Assembly: GCA_009746045.1 (NCBI GenBank)
Contig: RPFO01000130.1
Location: 186,001-250,000, forward strand
Source: Mesostigma viride
Taxonomy: Eukaryota; Streptophyta; Mesostigmatophyceae; Mesostigmatales; Mesostigmataceae
Length of the DNA stretch: 64,000 nt
Direction of reading: 5' to 3'
This document shows, piece after piece, positions 10,646-22,600 of the stretch; the first letter of the stretch is position 1; each line of letters opens with the position of its first letter. The position numbers and the translations under genes are program-made. The notes below the pieces were generated by a model. That model worked only from the letters and a program-made list of their open reading frames with translations. It was not told where the DNA came from and did not search any database.

Positions 10646-12811
10646 ATATATGTCCACAGATGAGGGGGTGGAGAGGAGGTCAGTTAGCTCCTTCATGAAA
10701 GCCTCCCAAACTGCCCTAGCCTGCGTGTCCTGCCACTTGGGATACCTACGCTGGAAGACAAGGATGAGATTCTGAATCTGAGAGGAGGACTGATGGTAAA
10801 AATCCCCCTGCATGAGAGATCCAAACCAGTTCTTGACATTCAGTTCCTCCCTAGCCAGCTGAAGAGAGAGAAGTGCATGATTCCCCTGCTCCCTAGTATA
10901 CCCCTCAGGCAGCCCCCTGACATTAATCCTATCCACAGGACGGTTTTCATTGTAAGTGGGCAACCTAGAGGGGGATGCAGGGGGAGAGGGAGAAGATGGG
11001 GTTGCTGCTGCAGCATTCACAGGAGCAACATGCTGAGAGGGAAGTGCTACTTGAGTGATCTGAGCAGGAGGGGCAAGCATGGGCTGTGTAGGAGGGTTAG
11101 GCAACATAGGGGTGGGCTGGGTGGGGGTGTGAGTGTGTGTCACTTCCCGCCTCCTGCTGCGGGCCTCCTCCCAATCATGGAAGGTGGGAGAGAGGGACAC
11201 TTCATCGTCAGTAGGGTTAGTAAAATCATAATGCAGCCAGGTAGGCGACCACCTACCCGCCCCTGACAGGATGGCATTGTGCAGGAGCTCCAGGAGTCGC
11301 ACCAGGCGAACCCTGTTACCCTGCACCCTCCTCCCTGAGAGGAGAGCCTGCAGGGCAGGCAACAGGTCGTCGCACACCCTGCGTGTGCCCTCTTGGAGGT
11401 TGGGCAAGCCCAGGATGTGCGTGATAATCGCACACACCAGGCTGCCCGCCTCCGCGACGTGCATCTGCTGGCTCCGGTCGGCCAGCCCACGGAAGGAGGC
11501 TGTGGCTGCCTGTATGGCACGCCACACGGCCTCATCACCCAGGGTGATGAAGTCCCGACCTTCCAGGTCGCCTTCCAGCTGTGCTGGCTGCTGCCCAGCC
11601 CTGGTGGGACCCTGAGGCCCCTCCGGCCCTGCCAGGGACTTGTCCTTGTTGCGGCTAGAGGGGGCCTGCCCCCCAGAGCCGCTGGAGGTGCCCGTGACAC
11701 CCTCCATGGGGGCTGCATCCCCCGCCAGCGCCGGAGGCGCCGGCGTCGCTGCCGGGGTCCCTGCGACCCCGGGCGCTTGCGTCGCCGCCGGGGTCCCTGC
11801 GACCCCAGTGGCCTCCTCAGCCACCTGGCCCCCCACGCTGGGCGGGGGAGCCCGCGGCTGAGGTTGGACCCTCTGACCTGCCAGAGGGTCCTGGGTGGTT
11901 TCACCACCCATGGGCGTGTTAGGGGCGTCTGCCGCCCCGCGCTCCGTCGCAGGCGGCATCGCAGCCGCCTCACGCCTCTCCGGGCCCCAGCCAACTGGCG
12001 TGACTTGGGGCCACGGCCCCAACGGAGTCAGCGCGATCTCCTGAGTGGCGACCACGCGCAGCGCCTCTCTCTGACGCTGTCTGGACGCCCACTGATCCAC
12101 AGTGCCGGGGTTTCGCCGCGGCCTATTGGTGTAACACCACAGCCAAACTGCCACCTGAATCAGTGGAAACTGCATCCGCAAACGATTCTCGATCAGCGTT
12201 TGCGTCCGATGAACCTCAATCGCATGGATCGGCTCATCTGCCGTCAACTGGAAACGTTGCCGAATGATCCAGCCGTTCACCGAAATGAACGCTGGGATGT
12301 CGTCCTCCCCAATGGGGAGATAATGGGGTGCGCGCCCGAACGCGACCGGGGGCGGAACATGTTCCCCATACCGGTCAATGTCCATGATGGCCATCTGTCG
12401 GCCCACGGAAAGGTTGCCAGACGTCGCAGGTGTCTGCGACGAAAGCTCGAGCGAAGGCCGAGGCCTCGCAGGCTGCACCTCCCCATCCTCCTCGGAGGAG
12501 TCACTCCGTTCACGACCCCCGTCACCTGCGACGGGGGAATTACGTGCCCGGGGGACCTGCCCCCCAGGTGCCATGGCGGACGAACCGCCAATGGCAAACG
12601 GACGACCGCTCGCCATCCCCCGGGCGCCGGGCCCCACCTGCGGGGTCCGACGCCTGGGGTGGTCGGCGACCACCGTGCGGAAGGTGACGTTGGGCGTCAC
12701 CCTCGCAGCATCGTTGGTGGAGGGCGTGCCCTCCGGCGTGAGTCGGGGTGAGGTGCGCCTGGCAGGCGCCTTCCCCTTGTTGTTGTTGTTGTCGCCGTTG
12801 TTGGAAGCCAT
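10646..12811 (-). CDS. Copia Gag, N-terminal and central region
   Basis: Starts at ATG 12811 (MASNNGDNNNNKGKAPARR), 39 bp inside the 5' LTR edge. The N-terminal third is disordered and rich in Pro, Arg, Ala and Gly. Two helical segments follow: about residues 145-275, and about 400-530 around AVWRAIQAATASFRGLADRS. The last part (INVRGLPEGYTREQ to STPSSVDIY) joins in frame to the segment at 10097 once the LINE copy 10112-10645 is removed. Gag would form the virus-like particle. It is long for a copia Gag. The + strand open frames across this region are shadows of it. Confidence 0.75.
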
Positions 12812-12850
12812 ATTTTTTATTTGCGAAAAAATAAAAAACTTTTCAGTCCA

Positions 12851-13310
12851 AGTTGGATGCGGAGTCGAACGACGATAGACAACTGCTGAAGCTGAAAGCG
12901 AATGATGATTGTATTAGCAATAACACAATGAGAGAGCAATGGAAGCTGAGGGCTCAGAATGGAACGTCTGGGCAAACTCGGGTGCTGCGGCACTCCCCAG
13001 TGCTACGCCTATATGCCTATGGCGGTGCTACCTGCAGCACCTCACCAGTGGACAACTGTACACTGCAATGCCATGCGACCACGTCACTAGCATCAACTAC
13101 ACTCGGCCCGTCCAGAACCGGATAACCCGGGTCTGGCGGGTCGAGCTAGAGCCTAGGCACAGTCTGGCACTAACCGCACATCGGTCCACATGACACCTCA
13201 GTACCGTACACCCTGCCGTACTGTACTGAGGTGTCCCGCTCAGCCGCGGTAGGCAATACGCGGCGCGCAGGCCGGAAATCCGTGTGTCAGCCTAAGCATC
13301 TCATCTAACT
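12851..13310 (-). repeat. Copia 5' LTR
   Basis: 460 bp, right copy of the LTR pair, transcriptionally upstream because coding is on the - strand. The adjoining internal sequence on the - strand begins TGGACTGAAAAG, the place of the primer-binding site; I cannot assign it to a tRNA. The outer side is followed by the second copy of the ACCTC duplication. Confidence 0.93.
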
Positions 13311-13757
13311 ACCTCCGGGGCGACTCCTTCCTGGGGAAGCTCGGCGGCCCCACCGCCCCCGTCTTGGTGGAATTCCACCGCAAGGAGGACAAACTGCAGG
13401 TGCAGAAGGCCCGCCGGAACCTCCACGATACCCAACTGAGCATGAACGATTACTATACCCCGGAGCAGCTTGAGGCCCGGGCTGCCGCCCTGAACCGGCC
13501 GGAGGTCCACCAGGCACGGGCAGCCAAGCAGGCCAACCCGCAACAACGGTGCAGCATCTATGCCCGCCTCTTTAATGGCGTCTTCATCGTCCGCATTAAC
13601 GGCCGGCCAGGACCTTCCTCCAATGACGGCGACCGCCATGGATACCGCCGTTCCAGCGCCCCAGCCCCCTGCTCGGCCCCCGCCGTCACCACCATCGCCA
13701 CCGGCATCGACGGTCACCTGCTCCCCAGCACGTGTGGGGATCCGCCGGGGCAACTAA
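13311..13757 (+). pseudogene. L1-like LINE ORF1, C-terminal part
   Basis: Continuation of the ORF1 interrupted at 3548. The conserved block LVEFHRKEDKLQVQKARRNL, then YYTPEQLEARAA and YARLFNGVFIVRINGRP, resembles the C-terminal nucleic-acid-binding domain of L1 ORF1 proteins and aligns with the ORF1-only copies at 5615, 25384 and 26742. A frameshift near 13600 leads into a Pro-rich tail ending at 13757. ORF2 begins 12 bases further on. Confidence 0.75.
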
Positions 13758-13769
13758 TTTAGCTCAGGT

Positions 13770-16700
13770 ATGGCTGCCAGGCTTGGCCGTGCCCCTAATA
13801 AATTCGTTCGCTTTGCACCCGAGCCGGAGCCCGCGCTGCACGAACCTTCCTCAACTATTAATATCGACGCTCGCGGCCCTGTGGCTCCGCGGCTCTAGCA
13901 GTGGGATCTGCCTAACTCCCGGCTCAAGCAGTGGGATCTGCCTAACTCCCCTTCCCGCCCCTTTGCCTTCGCAGCCCTTGGGCTGTCGAAGAGAGAGCAA
14001 CGGGTCGGCAGTGAGCCAGGTTTGCCCCGCCTCGCGCGGCAGTCTGCCTCCGAAACCTCCTCAGACTGCACGCATTTCTTATGCGTGCAGACGCAGATTC
14101 ATTCTACCTGGCCACCCGAGCCAACCGTCGGCGTCGCCTCGACGCGTTGGCAGGAAGAATCGAAACGGTGATTGAAAGCTTAAGTCCTCAACCCGCCCCC
14201 CCTAGTAACCCCCCCACCTCCACCCCCACCCCCATCACCACCCTGCCCCATCTCCGCCCCCACCCCCGCATGCACCCCGCTTTTCGGTCAACGCGCGCCA
14301 TTGGTCATCGCCACCTTCAACGCCCACACGCTCCAGCCCGACGCTGACCGCTGTCACTGCCTGCGCAGCGACGACTGTCAGTGCCATCGAGTCTCTTTCT
14401 GCATCGACAATAATAACATCGCCATCCTGGGAATCCAAGAACACAGGCGCACTGCATCGGCCCGCGGACCGACTGCCCTTGCATGCTGCTGACGACATCG
14501 ACGGCTGGTGGTGTCATTACGGAGGCGGCGACGGCACCGGGAACGGGGGCGTCGGTCTCCTCTGCTCCCCGCTCGCCATACGACACATATGGGCGAACCC
14601 CATCTGGTCAACGCTCGCTTCCTCGTGGCCACCTTCCATTCGGTGGAGGGCCACTCCACCTACGCCCTGACGGTGGGCGTCGGTTACGCACCCCACTCCG
14701 GCCACCCTGAACAAGATCGCAAGGACTTATTTGCTGCGCTCGAGAACCTGGCAAACGGCACCCCTGGTCGCAACTACCTTGCTCTGCTACTGGACGCCAA
14801 TGCCACGCTACCACCGGGTACCGTGGCGGATGTCGGCACGCCCCCAACGGTATGGTCTCCAATACCAACACTGAACTTTTTGCTGATTAATTTGCTTACG
14901 ACATGCGATTTGGTAACTGCCAACACCCGCTTTCCACATAGTCCAGATGCTTTGGTCACACACACCTCGCCAACTGGCACCGAACGCTGCATCGACTATG
15001 TTGTATTTTGTAATGCGCAAGCGTCATCAAGGATCTGTACCGGCTAGCTGCTCGCTGGCACGTGATCCCCCTGGTGCGCTCCGATCGTCGCATCGTCACC
15101 GCCCGCATCCGCCTGCGATTCCCTCGCACTTTCGTAAGCAGGTGGCACCACCTGATTTGCGCACACTGCGCAGTTGCTTGAGAAATCTGACGCCACTCTG
15201 GAGGACTTCCCTGAAAAACGCGCCCACAAGCGCGCGGCAGAGGAGTTCGTCGACGCGCTGGACATCCCGGCCAGCCACGCCCAGCTGCCCGCTGCCGGCC
15301 CGGCATCGGCCCTTTGGCACCTCGCTGGCAAGCTGCCCGCGGCAGCCGGGGGCCCTGCTGCCCCCCCGCCGCCCGCCCCGCTTCACCAGCCTGCACCGGC
15401 TTCCCGCCGTCATCCAGCCAGGCCTGGCAAGCCCTGCGCGACAACTGCGACCCCGCCCGCTACGCTCGCCTCAAAGCCGATTACCACTCGGCCATCGATC
15501 CGGCAGGCGACCAAGGAGCAGGAGGACCTCCATGTCCGCGAGTACTTCGCCCATCTCCAGGACCAGCTGCCACGGCAAGTATGCCTGGACCCGCCTGCGT
15601 CACGCCCAACGCCCAGCCGGCGGCGCGCAGCCGGCGCCGCGGACGCTCTCTGGCTCACCACAGCAGCAGCTTGACCAGTGGTATTCCTCCCAGTCCCAGC
15701 TGCTCGGCGCCCCCCCGCCCCCTCTGCCGCTTGGCCCTCTGGCAGCTGCGCGCCTGGCGCCTGCGGGCGTCACTGCGCCGCCCACGCCGCCCGCCGCTGA
15801 GCAGGACTACACGTACCCGGCCCTGACGGAACCCCTGGCCGACCCCAACGAGCTACCGCCGTTCGCCGAGCTCGAGCTCAGTGCGCACCGCCGCCAAGCA
15901 ACTCCGCTTCTACGCCGCCGTTGGACCTGACCAGCTACCCGCCCCGGTGATTAAGCTGACGGCGCTCACGGGGTTCCTGCTTGACGTCTGCAACCGGATC
16001 CTGCTTGCCAACGCGCCGCCGATTCCTGAGTGGCAGCACAGCTACCGTATTACTGTATGCTGTACAAAAACAAAGGTTCCCCTGACGACCCCGCCAACTA
16101 CCGAGGAGTCTGCATCCAGAGCGCCGCACTCAAGTTGTTCATGCGCATGATCCTCAAACGCCTCAACCGCCTTCGTTCTGCTCTCAACCGTCACCTAGGG
16201 GAAAGTCAAATGGGCTTTCGTCCTGGGCGCAACACCGTCATGGCCATCTTCGTCGCCCGTCGCCTCTTCGAGGAAATCGCTCTCCTGCAACCTGATGAGT
16301 TTCCCGCCATCCTGATCTTCGTCGACTTCATCAAGGCTTTTGATTCTGTCCTCTGGGACGCCTCTATTATGGGCTGTCCTTGCTCGCGCTCGCGTCCCCA
16401 CTCCCCTGATTACCGTCATCCGCACGCTGTATGAGGGGTCAACCACTTCGGTGCGCACTCAACCCGGCTTTACCCCGCTATGCCCACTGCAGACCGGCGT
16501 CTGGCATGCAGCCGGTTGCGTCCTGTTGCAGTACCTGTTTATTACTGTAATGGATTATGTTATGCGCCAGGCCCGTGCTCCGGCTTTGCTAGCATTGCAG
16601 GCCGTGCCCCTGGCCTAGCGATCACGAACGAGCTTGGGGAAGGGGGGCCGATTAACAAGCAGAATTTACTAGCTGACCTCATTTATGCCGACGACATCAC

Positions 16701-17617
16701 GTGCACTCATCGTGAAGCCGGAGTCTGCCCAACTTTGGCTTGACTGCCTGGCGCTCGAGGCTCGGGCGGTTGGTCTAGAAATCAGCCCCAAAACGGAGGC
16801 CCTGGCCCTCGGCATGGCAGGGCCCCCACCCACACTCCGCCTCTTAGACGTCACCGAGGTCAACTACCCCATTTCAGGCCGCTTCAAGCTGCTCGGCAGT
16901 TGGCTTCCCGACTGCGAGGACGACCTGACGACACGGATCGGCATGCATGGCGTGGGCGCAACTCCATGACCACCGCCGCTGGTGCATGGAGCAACCCCGC
17001 CCTATCCCGGATCGTCAAGCGTGACCTCTTCAAGGTCGTCATTCGATCTGCCGATCCTGACCTACGGCGCCGAGACCTGGAACGTCACTGACGCAGGAGC
17101 TGGAGCAACGACTCAACGGCAACGTCACCAAGATGCTGCGCAAGGCCCTTAACATCCCCTTTGGTTTGCACATTAGTTAGTAATGAGGATTTGTACGCTG
17201 ATTTGCCCTATGTTTCCCACAGTATTAGGCACAGGCGCCTGGGCCTAGCCAGTAGCCGGGCACCTGGCCCGCACAGATCAGGTTGAGACATCAGATAGAC
17301 TAGCTCAGGCACCAAGCCCACCCAGCCTGGGCGATATGTCCTCACCTGGCGTGCCCCAGGCCGCGCGCGGCAGGGCCGCCATGCACCCGTAGACTTTTCG
17401 TGATAGACTCGACATGGACATGTGCTACACTAGACGTGACGGGCTCACACCCGGGCAGCCTCCTGGTTTGTCTGTCATATGGAGGCAGATGGTACGCAAG
17501 GATCGATGGCAAGTAGTGATGAAGGAGAACACCCCCACGTCTGTGGGGGCTCCGCGTGTGACCGCGGATGGCATATATAATAGCTACGGGCCGCGGTGCC
17601 CACAACCCTGTAACTAG
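13770..17617 (+). pseudogene. L1-like LINE ORF2: endonuclease and reverse transcriptase
   Basis: Opens at ATG 13770 and is broken by several frameshifts. The APE-type endonuclease (about 14290-15115) shows VIATFNAHTLQ, NIAILGIQEHRR, ALLLDANATL, GTERCIDYVV and SDRRIV, which match the metal-binding and catalytic motifs of the family. The reverse transcriptase (about 15880-16900) shows GSPDDPANYRGV, GFRPGRNTVMAI, FVDFIKAFDSV and the catalytic LIYADDITC at about 16677. The C-terminal region carries LPYVSHSIRHRRLGLA near 17210 and ends with KDRWQVVMKENTPTSVGAP to a stop at 17617. It would nick target DNA and reverse-transcribe its own RNA. In its present state it is not intact. Confidence 0.82.
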
Positions 17618-17716
17618 GACGTAGATAGCTTACATCATCCATTCCATCCGATGTTCCCCTCCCACTGAGGACTTATGCTCACGTGACGCAGTCACGTGTC
17701 TATTAATAATTAATAA
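17618..17716 (+). other. LINE 3' UTR, hairpin and TTAA-type tail
   Basis: Short 3' UTR with a perfect 8-bp hairpin CACGTGAC-GCA-GTCACGTG at 17680-17698, then a tail of TATTAATAATTAATAA. Equivalent ends occur at 24424-24515 and 28180-28283 on the + strand and at 26323-26357 on the - strand. Confidence 0.8.
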
Positions 17717-18540
17717 ATGGATATTTTATCACGTATGGCTATATCTAAAATAGCGCCTTGATGATTGATAATCCATGCGAAAGACCTTCAGCTTCCTGTG
17801 CGTCACAGCGCACGATGGTGGCTACTTGTCACACAATACGAATAAGCTCAAACCCAAAAACCTGGTTTCGTACATTACAATTATGTTACCGCACAGATTG
17901 AAACACTCAATACTGGAAGACTTACACCCAGTAGGCGAGGAATTCGCACTCGAGCCCACAGGAGAATTACACTCCACGATTAAGCAGTAAATCTGTAGAG
18001 CAACGTGGTAAATTTACGATATCTAAAAGGTCCGGATTGCTGGCATTGCTCGTGCCTTGACTATTTCGTCCCTTTTTCCCCGTTGGTGGCTGCGCCTCGC
18101 GCTGCATGCCAATTACCAGGCATGACGTCAGGTCCGCGCGGGGACGGGCTTCTCGAACCGTCTAGAACATATTAATGACCAGGACGGCTAGGACTCTGTT
18201 AAAAATATCCAAATGTCCGTAGGTACCATCGTAACATGTGTGCAGTGCCACTTGGCCGTCCCGTTCTGGCGCTAGGTCCGCCTACGGCGCAAATGCCAAG
18301 TTCATAAGCAAAACTTCTACACTTACTTCCACACGGATTGCATCGGCTGCCAACTATACTCTGGCCTCGGCACTCGCGCCGGATTACGGTCGGCGCTGAT
18401 CGATCGACCGGGACGCCCGGATATAAATTAATATCACATTGGTCCGCACAAATTTAATAACACAGACAAATAACATGTTGCATCCGTGCATCACACCTCC
18501 CCCCCCAACAAAAGAGGAGGCTACTCCTGTAGCCGGGACT
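17717..18540. other. No gene recognised
   Basis: AT-rich sequence with only short, unconvincing open frames. A run of C at 18490-18498 is the only low-complexity feature. Possibly remnants of older elements. Confidence 0.4.
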
Positions 18541-18817
18541 TAGACTGCAAACATGGTCACTGTTGCCTTCCAGGGCGCGCAACGTGCCACCAAGTCACCA
18601 TCAGTTGGCGATGATCTACGACGCCGGGCGGTAGTAAAGGCTCGGGCGGTGGCCCCCACGTCCTAATTGCTGGCGCAGAGGTGCGGCCGGGCGTTGACGC
18701 CGGTGGACACGCTCAGCCGGCGCGGACTCGGCCGGCTCGGGAAGAGGCAGGCCGTTGGCCTGGACTAGAGCGTGCTGGAAGGTGAGTTGCCGCTCGCCGG
18801 CACGTGCATTGATTGGT
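18541..18817. other. GC-rich element fragment of unknown origin
   Basis: GC-rich compared with its surroundings. On the - strand an open stretch reads a coding-like segment (VNLAKPINARAGERQLTFQH) continuing through 18818-18880. I do not recognise the family. Probably part of a retroelement protein. Confidence 0.3.
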
Positions 18818-19690
18818 TTGGCCAGGTTGACATCCCGCAGGGCGATCCAGGGGGAAAACGATCAGGAAGGCGGCGAGGACCGTGTGTCCGGTGAGCGACA
18901 CCGAGGCTCCTGTCCAAACAATACCGCAGTGGTTAATTAATTAATTAATTAATTAATTAACTAACTCATTAATTAATTAATTAATTAACTAATGAGGGTT
19001 CGACCACTTTGGTGCGCACTCAACCCGGCTGTATCCCGCCATGTCCACTGCAGACCGGCGTCTGGCATGCAGGGTTGCGTCCTGTCCCCGTACCTGTTTA
19101 TTATTATTGTAGTGGATTATGTTATGCGCCAGGCACGTGCCCGCTTTGCTAGCATTGCAGGCCGTGCCCCTGGCCTAGTGATCACGAACGAGCTTGGGGA
19201 AGGGGGCCGACTAACAAGCAGAATTTACTAGCTGACCTCATTGATGCCGACGACATCACGTGCACTCATCGTGAAGCCGGAGTCTGCCCAACTTTGGCTT
19301 GACTGCCTGGCGCTCGAGGCTCGGGCGGTCGGTCTAGAAATCAGCCCCGAAACGGAGGCCCTGGCTCTCGGCATGGCAGGGCCCCCGCCAACACTCCGCC
19401 TCTTAGACGACACCGAGGTCAACTACCCTACTTCAGGCCGCTTCAAGCTGCTCAACCATGGCGTTTGGCCAGGTTGACATCCCGCAGGGCGATCCAGGGG
19501 GAAAACGATCAGGAAGGCGGCGAGGACCGTGTGTCCGCTGAGCGACACCGAGGCCGGCTCCTGTCCAAACAATACCGCAGTAATTAATTAATTAATTAAT
19601 GAGGGTTCGACCACTTCGGTGCGCACTCAACCCGGCTTTACCCCGCCATGTCCACTGCAGACCGGCGTCTGGCATGCAGGGACCGTTGCG
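18818..19690 (+). repeat. Tandemly duplicated chimeric LINE block
   Basis: A module of about 647 bp starting TTTGGCCAGGTTGACATC at 18818 recurs at 19465. It consists of a GC-rich 120-bp piece, a TTAA/TTAAC tract (18936-18990; 19581-19600) and a LINE RT fragment starting GAGGGTTCGACCACTT. The first RT piece covers 18992-19460 and includes the region around the YADD box, with Asp-Ala-Asp-Asp encoded near 19240. It closely matches 16430-16890. The second copy is cut at about 19685, where Ty3 sequence begins. Confidence 0.75.
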
Positions 19691-21383
19691 TCCTGAAGAG
19701 GGTAGGTCTCTGTCCTCTGACATTGATCCTTCTCTGCATGCAGCAGCTGATCGCTGTGCAGGCTCTCTTAGCGCGTAGCTCTCTTGCTGATTGCTACACC
19801 GCTGATATCTGGCTAGATGGTCGAGTTTCGGAGCAAGTGCAGGGTGCTGTCTTGACTCCTACTCCAGTTGATTGGACTCCCGCTCAGAAGGCGACGGAGT
19901 TGAACAGGGTGCAGCAGTCAGGGCTACAACCTATGGTTGGGAAGATGGGGTTTTGTACAAGCTGTTGGGCAAGCGTAGAGTGGTCGTCCCACCGCCTGAC
20001 AAGCGCGCTGCTGTAGTGCAGGCGTACCACGAGCGGTATGGTCACTTGGGTGGCAATCGCACGCTCAGCCTCGTACGGACCATCTATTGGTGGAATAACA
20101 TGCGACACACGGTGGCCCAGGTCGTGGCCAGCTGTGTCCCGTCTGCTCGAACCAAGGCTAACTTTAGCGCAGATCATGGTGCCAAGGAGCTGATGTCGCT
20201 TCCCATCAAGGGCTTGTTTTATCGCTGGCACGTCGATCTGTGCGGGCCGTTTCAGGAGAGTCCTGACGGCAACCTCTATGTCATGGTATGCGTGGAGAGC
20301 TTTAGCAAATGGGTTGAGTTGATCCCCATTGCTGACAAGCATGCCGCTACTATACAGCGAAGCATTTTGCGGACATCATAACCAGGTTTGGGGCTCCCGC
20401 GGAGGTAGTCACGGACCAGGGTGGGAGTTCAGGGGTGAGTTCCAGGAGTTGCTGGATGGATGTCTTATTGATCACCGTCGCACTTCTCGGGAAGCTGCAT
20501 CCTCAGGCCAATGGTTTGGCTGAGAGATTGGTGCAGACCGTCAAGCAGGCGCTGCGCAAGTGGAGCCTGCAGGTGCCGGAGTCGGCCAGGTGGGATCGCG
20601 GGTTGGCATGGATTGCCATGGGTTATCGCATGTCTCCCCAGGAGTCTCTCGCTACCTTCTCCCCGTATTTCCTTCTGTTCGGGCGTAATCCTCTTTTGCC
20701 TATGGAGGCACAGGTTGAGCACCCCGAACCCATGGCCTTCGACAACGCTCAGCAATTTTTGGTTGAGGTGCTGGCCAGGGCAGAGACTTTTAAGAAGGTC
20801 ATGCCCATCGCGATGAACAACTTACAAGTTCATTGCTCAGCACAGGGACTTCCTGTGCTACGCTCAGCGCCGGGGGGGCGCATACATGGCTCGACAGCTG
20901 CGGTATAAGCCAGGGCAGTATGTTTTCCTGCGCACTCAGCTGAAGAACACTCTGGATGTGGATCGAGGCGGGGGCCACCATTTTGCGCATTGTGGTTATC
21001 AAACCATCGGGAGTGGCTATTTTGGAGGGCGCCGACGGGAGCCGTACGACTGACAACCTCAGCAATCTCAGTCGCTGGTCGCTGCCCAACTTGGTCCATG
21101 ACCTCCAGCCGCACACGTCTCGCCGAGTCAAGGACGCCCAGTGTCAGGTTTGTCACCGGGTCGATCAGGCGGAGTCCATGTTATTGTGTGATCAGTGTAA
21201 CTGTGGTTGGCACATGCAGTGTTTGCAGCCAGTGGTCACCAGCATTCCGGAGGGGGATTGGTTTTGTCCAGTGTGCACTGCTGCGCAGTTCACCTCCCGC
21301 AGCTTGACTGCGGTCACCGCTGCCCTTGTCTTGGTACAATCGCTGTCTTCGTGATGGGGCCGGTCGCCAGCGAGGGGGGAAAT
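19691..21383 (+). mobile_element. 5'-truncated Ty3-type pol: integrase with C-terminal PHD finger
   Basis: Begins abruptly at the LINE junction within the region upstream of integrase. Integrase zinc-binding residues (YHERYGHLGG...ASCVPS, the last Cys changed to Ser) are followed by the DDE core: RWHVDLCGPF, VVTDQGG and HPQANGLAERLVQTVK. A frameshift lies near 20420 beside GGG. After a further frameshift near 20830-20960 the C-terminus carries a complete C4HC3 PHD finger (CQVCHRVDQ, LLCDQC, GWHMQC, WFCPVC) at about 21139-21276, ending at 21354. PHD fingers bind histone H3 tails, so it may direct integration. A polypurine tract GAGGGGGGAAAT sits at 21372-21383. Confidence 0.82.
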
Positions 21384-22600
21384 TGATACATATGGCAGTG
21401 ACCTACGTCTCCCAAAGATGTGGCAGCTGCATGTGCATGGGACCAGGCCAGGCATTTCAGCTTTATAGCTCATCTGGGGTTCGATCCCAAAAGCTGAATG
21501 GCCAGGACATATAGTGATGCAGGAGATAGTTGCACGCAAACGCGACAGCTGTCACGTCCGTGAGCTAGATCATCCGCACATAGCGAGGATACATTATAGC
21601 GATGGCGGCTCGCTAGGTGCTGCCATGGATACGGTATAGCAAAAAATGCTTGCGCAGTATAGACAACTGGTGTGGGAAACACTTACGGAGACGTTGTAGC
21701 GCTGAAGCAGACTGTTCAACGTCAGGGGGTTGTGGCATTACCCCCGGATACCAACAGTTCCAAGGCCAGTCGACTCAACAAGGTACCATATCGGGCCAAG
21801 GGTACCGCCGGTACTCTTTTGTGTTGTGAATGTCCGTGTCGTAACAGAACCTACTAGGCAGGCTCGGGGTATGATTTCTGAAAGGACGCAATGCAGGAAT
21901 CGCTGTGAAGCAATTCGTTTGATAGCGATGCTATGCGTGGAAGTCGGTAAGTTCAGCACGCACTTAATTTCATCTTGGTGCAGGCAATAGCTATGCGACA
22001 GGTCACTACGGGTGACAAGGGTTGGAATGGCATTATTACAGTGTAATGCAGTATATAGGTCTTGTTAATAGCAACAGACCACATCGGGAGCAGTCAGCGT
22101 AGGGACGCTGCTGCCAGTGCGTGAGTTACGCATGGAGTTGCGTCCGACAGAATCAGCACACCAGTAGTTATTGGGACACTGAGATGCGCTGGTTAGGCTT
22201 CTTGGAATAGCGTGGGCGCTCAGGCAATATAGGCGCGGCGCACAGTCATGACTTGGTTGACTACAGGTCCTGGACAACGTTATGTGGGTTTCCAGGAATT
22301 AGGAATGAAGGGCGTGGTGGAGCCTAGGCTAGAGGGGAGGCGGGATTGTGTTTCTGGCAGGATTTCAACCTGGCTACCTCTTATGGCACAGATGCCGCAG
22401 CTTACGACAAACCTTTACACGTGTCATTTGAAGCGTCGATTGCGTCGCCAGTCACGAGTGAAAGTGCAGATCGTGTGAAAGATATTATATGCTGCGACCT
22501 TCAGGTTTGGTCGTTTGGCACTCATTACTGATATGTCCGTGGACAGAAAAATGCTTGGATTTGTGCCAGATAAAACGGGCAGTGAGGCGGCAATTTTAGT
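21384..22600 (+). repeat. Probable start of Ty3 3' LTR, end not defined
   Basis: Directly after the polypurine tract the sequence begins TGATACATATGGCAG, the expected TG start of a 3' LTR. The 5' LTR is absent, so the far end cannot be fixed; the interval given is a rough upper bound. No coding sequence is visible. Confidence 0.45.

Larger units (their letters stand above)
3549..13310 (-). mobile_element. Copia-type LTR retrotransposon with two nested LINE inserts
   Basis: A complete element bounded by LTRs 3549-4006 and 12851-13310, flanked by the 5-bp target duplication ACCTC (3544-3548 and 13311-13315). Coding runs on the - strand in the order Gag, two zinc knuckles, integrase, aspartic protease, reverse transcriptase, RNase H. 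It sits inside LINE ORF1, which reads on correctly when the element and one duplication are removed. Two 5'-truncated LINE copies (5615-6288 and 10112-10645) are nested inside, each with its own target duplication. At least four single-base frameshifts break pol, several next to homopolymers. The LTR termini are AGTT...AACT instead of the usual TG...CA. Confidence 0.93.

Noticed and set aside
11393-12751. 452-codon + strand open frame
   Set aside because: It is antisense to the Gag frame, Arg/Pro-rich with no domain features, as expected from a GC-rich shadow frame.
21460-21515. tRNA-like pieces (TAGCTCATCTGG plus GGTTCGATCCC); similar B-box-like motifs near 38310, 46207 and 52950
   Set aside because: No anticodon arm and wrong A-to-B box distance; the other sites do not form a proper T stem. 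No tRNA gene or SINE can be supported.
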